From Flavobacteriales bacterium (GTDB lineage Bacteria > Bacteroidota > Bacteroidia > Flavobacteriales_D > Crocinitomicaceae): 8,477 bases of DNA. The translations under genes and the position numbers were made by a program. Where the stretch lies: NCBI GenBank assembly GCA_009926905.1, contig RFNX01000358.1, forward strand, positions 1-8,477. The letters are read 5' to 3'. Below, one piece after another: positions 6,802 through 8,477 of the stretch (position 1 is the first letter of the stretch; every line of letters begins with the position of its first letter). The notes under the pieces were generated by a model. That model was not told the DNA's origin and ran no database searches. It saw only the letters and a program-made list of their open reading frames with translations.

Positions 6802-7378
6802 GTCGATTGACCGAGCGTTTGTTCTTTTTGTAAACGGTTTACACACTCCGTTTTTAGATGAATTTATGTGGTTTCTTTCAGGAAAGCTGAGTTTAGTACC
6901 TTTTTATTTGTTACTCTTATTTTTACTGAAACGCACGTATTCTTGGAAAATCCTAGGAATGATTTTACTCGGGTTAACGATTTCAATTTTCATCAGTGAT
7001 CAAATTTCTGTACATCTTTTTAAGAATTTAGTTGCGCGTTATCGTCCTTCACACAATGAGCATTTGAAGCATTTGTTGCATTTCTACGAAGTTAAATCAG
7101 GAGAATTTTATACTGGAGGAAAATATGGTTTTGTATCTTCTCATGCAGCAAATTTCTTTGCGATGATTGCATTCATTTTTCCTTTTTTTAAAGTGAATAA
7201 ACGATTGATTTTGATTGTTTTAATTTCGATTGGAATAATGGTTGCTTTAAGTAGAATTTATCTTGGAGTTCATTACCTTTCTGATGTTATTGTTGGTGCT
7301 GCTTTGGGGATTTTGATAGGATATTGTGTACGAAAAACACTTTTGATTATTTTGCAAAAACAGCAAATTTCCATTTAG
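6785..7378 (+). CDS. PAP2-family membrane phosphatase
   Basis: This is a multi-pass inner-membrane acid phosphatase of the PAP2 superfamily, which dephosphorylates lipid phosphates such as phosphatidate, phosphatidylglycerophosphate or undecaprenyl pyrophosphate; the substrate cannot be told from sequence. All three motifs are present: KNLVARYRP (K80, R87, P88), GFVSSHAAN (His120 as general acid, with SSH in place of PSGH), and SRIYLGVHYLSD (R157, nucleophile His163, D167). Hydrophobic stretches at about 35-48, 56-71, 121-135, 141-155 and 165-185 fit 5-6 membrane segments. It starts with ATG ATG at 6785/6788 inside the end of obg, in a different frame, suggesting translational coupling. The 197-residue length is normal for the family. 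Roles in undecaprenyl phosphate recycling or lipid A dephosphorylation are possible but unproven. Confidence 0.9.
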   Translation: MMNKLESIDRAFVLFVNGLHTPFLDEFMWFLSGKLSLVPFYLLLLFLLKRTYSWKILGMILLGLTISIFISDQISVHLFKNLVARYRPSHNEHLKHLLHFYEVKSGEFYTGGKYGFVSSHAANFFAMIAFIFPFFKVNKRLILIVLISIGIMVALSRIYLGVHYLSDVIVGAALGILIGYCVRKTLLIILQKQQISI

Positions 7379-7587
7379 CGAAATCAGATTTTGAGCAAAA
7401 CGGATGGATGTTATAAACCTAAAATTCTATTGACTTTGTGTGGAGAAGAAAGCCTAATAGATAAACTTTCAAAACAAGCTCGAGTTAATATAACTTATAA
7501 TTATAGCAATGGATAAACAAGCTCAGAATATAGGTTCTAATTCGTTTCTTTTTTAATTAAATTTAGAGGAAAAAACGTTTAAAACTC
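7379..7587. other. Non-coding interval downstream of the PAP2 gene
   Basis: No open frame of useful size or recognisable product is seen on either strand. The interval is AT-rich. It contains two copies of AAACAAGCTC (about 7473-7482 and 7515-7524), a T6 run near 7550 and a short AAACGTTT palindrome (7573-7580), none of which I can assign a role. A clear terminator for the hpt operon is not visible. Confidence 0.5.
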
Positions 7588-7614
7588 AAAAAAGCCTCTC
7601 AAACGAAAGGCTTT
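7588..7614 (-). terminator. Rho-independent terminator of tRNA-Lys
   Basis: On the minus strand AAAGCCT (7614-7608), a 10-nt loop and AGGCTTT (7597-7591) form a 7-bp stem. The arm leads into a run of six T (7593-7588), part of which belongs to the stem. It begins 3 nt after the tRNA's 3' end, as expected for a stand-alone tRNA transcript. Read rightward the hairpin lacks a U-tract, so it probably does not serve the PAP2 gene. Confidence 0.75.
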
Positions 7615-7617
7615 ATG

Positions 7618-7690
7618 TGATCTCGCTGGGATTCGAACCCAGGGCCCATACATTAAAAGTGTATTGCTCTACCAGCTGAGCTACGAGATC
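7618..7690 (-). tRNA. tRNA-Lys (anticodon UUU)
   Basis: The minus strand folds into a complete 73-nt cloverleaf. The acceptor is GATCTCG/CGAGATC with discriminator A (7618). The D arm is GCTC-AGCTGGTA-GAGC, the anticodon arm ATACA-CTTTTAA-TGTAT with anticodon TTT, the variable loop GGGCC, and the T arm CTGGG-TTCGAAT-CCCAG. CCA is not encoded, so it must be added by nucleotidyltransferase. The tRNA is transcribed leftward and alone, with its own promoter and terminator, and is divergent from aroK. Confidence 0.97.
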
Positions 7691-7703
7691 GTTTTTGCGG
7701 TTG

Positions 7704-7734
7704 CAAATATATGTACTTTTTGTGGTTCTACAAA
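7704..7734 (-). promoter_or_regulatory. Promoter of tRNA-Lys, consensus Bacteroidota type
   Basis: On the minus strand TTTG (7734-7731) is followed by exactly 19 nt and then TATATTTG (7711-7704) and C. Both elements match the Bacteroidota primary sigma factor consensus TTTG-N19-TAnnTTTG. The -7 box ends 13 nt before the mature tRNA 5' end at 7690, leaving a short 5' leader for RNase P to remove. Confidence 0.85.
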
Positions 7735-7750
7735 ACAAAAATAGTATAAA

Positions 7751-7779
7751 TTTGAAAAGAATTTTGATATTTACTTTAA
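7751..7779 (+). promoter_or_regulatory. Weak candidate promoter for aroK
   Basis: TTTG at 7751-7754 and TACTTTAA at 7772-7779 are separated by 17 nt. The -7 element has one mismatch to TAnnTTTG (final A for G). It would start transcription 10-18 nt before the aroK TTG start. This is the best candidate in the aroK/tRNA divergent gap but only moderately convincing. Confidence 0.35.
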
Positions 7780-7802
7780 GTAATTGAAAATCAGCAAAGC
7801 CA

Positions 7803-8321
7803 TTGAAGAAAAAAAACATCATTTTTTTAGTAGGATTCATGGGAAGTGGTAAAACTACTCTTGGAAAGGCTTTAGCAGTAAAATTGAATCTAAAGTTTTT
7901 AGATACAGATGAACGAATAATTCAACTTGAAAACCAACCAATAGACGAAATTTTTAATAAAAATGGTGAAGACTATTTTCGTTCTCTTGAATCTGAAGTT
8001 TTAAAAGAAATATGTTTCAATAATGAAAGTAGAGTGATTTCAACAGGTGGTGGTTTTCCATGCTTTAACGACAACATGACAAAAATGTTGAATAGTGGAT
8101 TTGTGGTATATATAAGTGCTGATCCCACTACTTTGTACAATAGACTAGAAAATGACAGCAAACGCCCTCTTCTGAAATCTAATAGTAATCTACGAGAATA
8201 TATTGTAGATTCATTAATGAAACGAGAACCGATTTATAAAAGAGCACATTTGATTCTAGATGCATCAGAATTACCTCATTCCATTTTAAATCAAATAAGT
8301 CAGGGATGGAAGAATTTTTAA
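7803..8321 (+). CDS. aroK: Shikimate kinase
   Basis: AroK phosphorylates the 3-hydroxyl of shikimate with ATP, the fifth step of the shikimate pathway to chorismate and aromatic amino acids. The 172-residue protein has Walker A GFMGSGKTT (11-19), D34 and D36 in LDTDERI (Mg2+ and shikimate contacts), R60 in GEDYFRSLE, GGG (82-84) and R121 of the LID motif RPLL. R141 in MKREPIY completes the shikimate-binding arginines. All key residues are present. The start is TTG 7803: an in-frame TGA lies 18 nt upstream, no ATG or GTG occurs between, and the next Met is inside Walker A. Codons 3-5 lie in an A8 run (7809-7816). The gene is divergent from tRNA-Lys and its end overlaps the next gene by 16 nt. 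aroL is the alternative name for the same activity. Confidence 0.94.
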   Translation: MKKKNIIFLVGFMGSGKTTLGKALAVKLNLKFLDTDERIIQLENQPIDEIFNKNGEDYFRSLESEVLKEICFNNESRVISTGGGFPCFNDNMTKMLNSGFVVYISADPTTLYNRLENDSKRPLLKSNSNLREYIVDSLMKREPIYKRAHLILDASELPHSILNQISQGWKNF

Positions 8322-8477
8322 AATCCTCAGTTAATATTGATTTCGAAAGTCAATGGATTCAAGAATATATTGAAGAGTTTCGAAGTCTTCCTTCAAAAAC
8401 TGAAATTGCTGTTAAATTGTATCTAAAAATCAGAGACGGTTTTTTGTATGACCCCTATCATTTAGATATTTCGCCAA
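8306..8477 (+). CDS. Transglutaminase-like domain protein, N-terminal part, truncated by window edge
   Basis: An open frame begins at ATG 8306, inside the last codons of aroK, and continues to the right edge (57 codons plus one base). It reads MEEFLKSSVNIDFESQWIQ, then an acidic helix, then KLYLKIRDGFLYDPYHLDIS. The pattern L(Y)-x-K-(I/V)-R-D-G-(F/I)-x-Y-D-P-Y is typical of the segment preceding the catalytic Cys in transglutaminase-like (papain-fold) proteins of Bacteroidota. The Cys, His and Asp residues would lie beyond the window, so activity cannot be judged. There is no signal peptide, so the product is probably cytosolic. The 16-nt overlap with aroK suggests co-transcription and coupled translation, though no functional link to shikimate kinase is evident. 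Confidence 0.75.
   Translation, partial: MEEFLKSSVNIDFESQWIQEYIEEFRSLPSKTEIAVKLYLKIRDGFLYDPYHLDISP

Noticed and set aside
7473..7524. Two copies of AAACAAGCTC in the gap after the PAP2 gene
   Set aside because: Ten-base similarity in AT-rich sequence with only two copies and unequal flanks. It is not a repeat array, attachment site or CRISPR.
7565..7599. AGAGG/CCTCT pairing upstream of the tRNA terminator as an attenuator
   Set aside because: Only 5 bp with a loop of about 25 nt; it would compete with the terminator stem but is too weak to claim.
7613..7840. Minus-strand 75-codon open frame containing a LVAQLVEQYTFNVWALGSNP-like segment
   Set aside because: This is the translation of the tRNA-Lys gene and its flanks. 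The same type of spurious peptide appears wherever this tRNA is conceptually translated. It is not a protein.
1..8477. Search for defence systems, mobile elements, CRISPR arrays or other novel multigene systems
   Set aside because: Every sizeable frame belongs to a well-known housekeeping or secreted-enzyme family. No transposase, integrase, terminal repeats or spacer arrays are visible.

Overview
The window looks like chromosome from an AT-rich member of the Bacteroidota, probably Flavobacteriales. The evidence is a type IX secretion (T9SS) C-terminal sorting domain on the first protein, promoter boxes of the Bacteroidota form TAnnTTTG, A-rich rather than Shine-Dalgarno-like leaders, and a hpt-adk-obg block next to purK. 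Assignment below order level would be a guess. No mobile element, CRISPR array, integrase or toxin-type cluster is visible, and the content is mostly housekeeping.

Layout. Positions 1-1152 (+) hold the 3' part of a secreted, cell-surface alpha/beta-hydrolase (esterase). Converging on it with a 4-nt gap is mutS2 (-, stop at 1157), the short MutS2 form without a Smr domain. Its conserved N-terminus lies in another reading frame, up to a GTG at 3278, so the gene carries an apparent one-base frameshift at an A5 run (3179-3183). Upstream of mutS2 and on the same strand is purK (3337-4482), in de novo purine synthesis. A 197-bp divergent region with several promoter boxes and a perfect dyad separates purK from a tight rightward operon: hpt (purine salvage), adk (adenylate kinase), obg (ribosome-associated GTPase) and a PAP2-family membrane phosphatase. 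These genes are 1 nt apart, 3 nt apart, or overlap by 17 nt.

Positions 7379-7590 hold no recognisable gene. Then come a leftward tRNA-Lys(UUU) with a textbook promoter and a terminator, and a rightward shikimate kinase gene (aroK, TTG start). The latter overlaps the start of a transglutaminase-like gene that runs off the right edge.

Functionally, purK (new IMP), hpt (IMP/GMP from bases) and adk (AMP to ADP) feed the same purine nucleotide pool, and Obg senses guanine nucleotides. The shared purK/hpt control region is therefore the most coherent regulatory unit here. The two observations most worth checking are the mutS2 frameshift and the placement of -7 boxes only 4-9 nt before start codons (mutS2, purK, hpt), which predicts leaderless or nearly leaderless mRNAs. 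I found no convincing new biological system.
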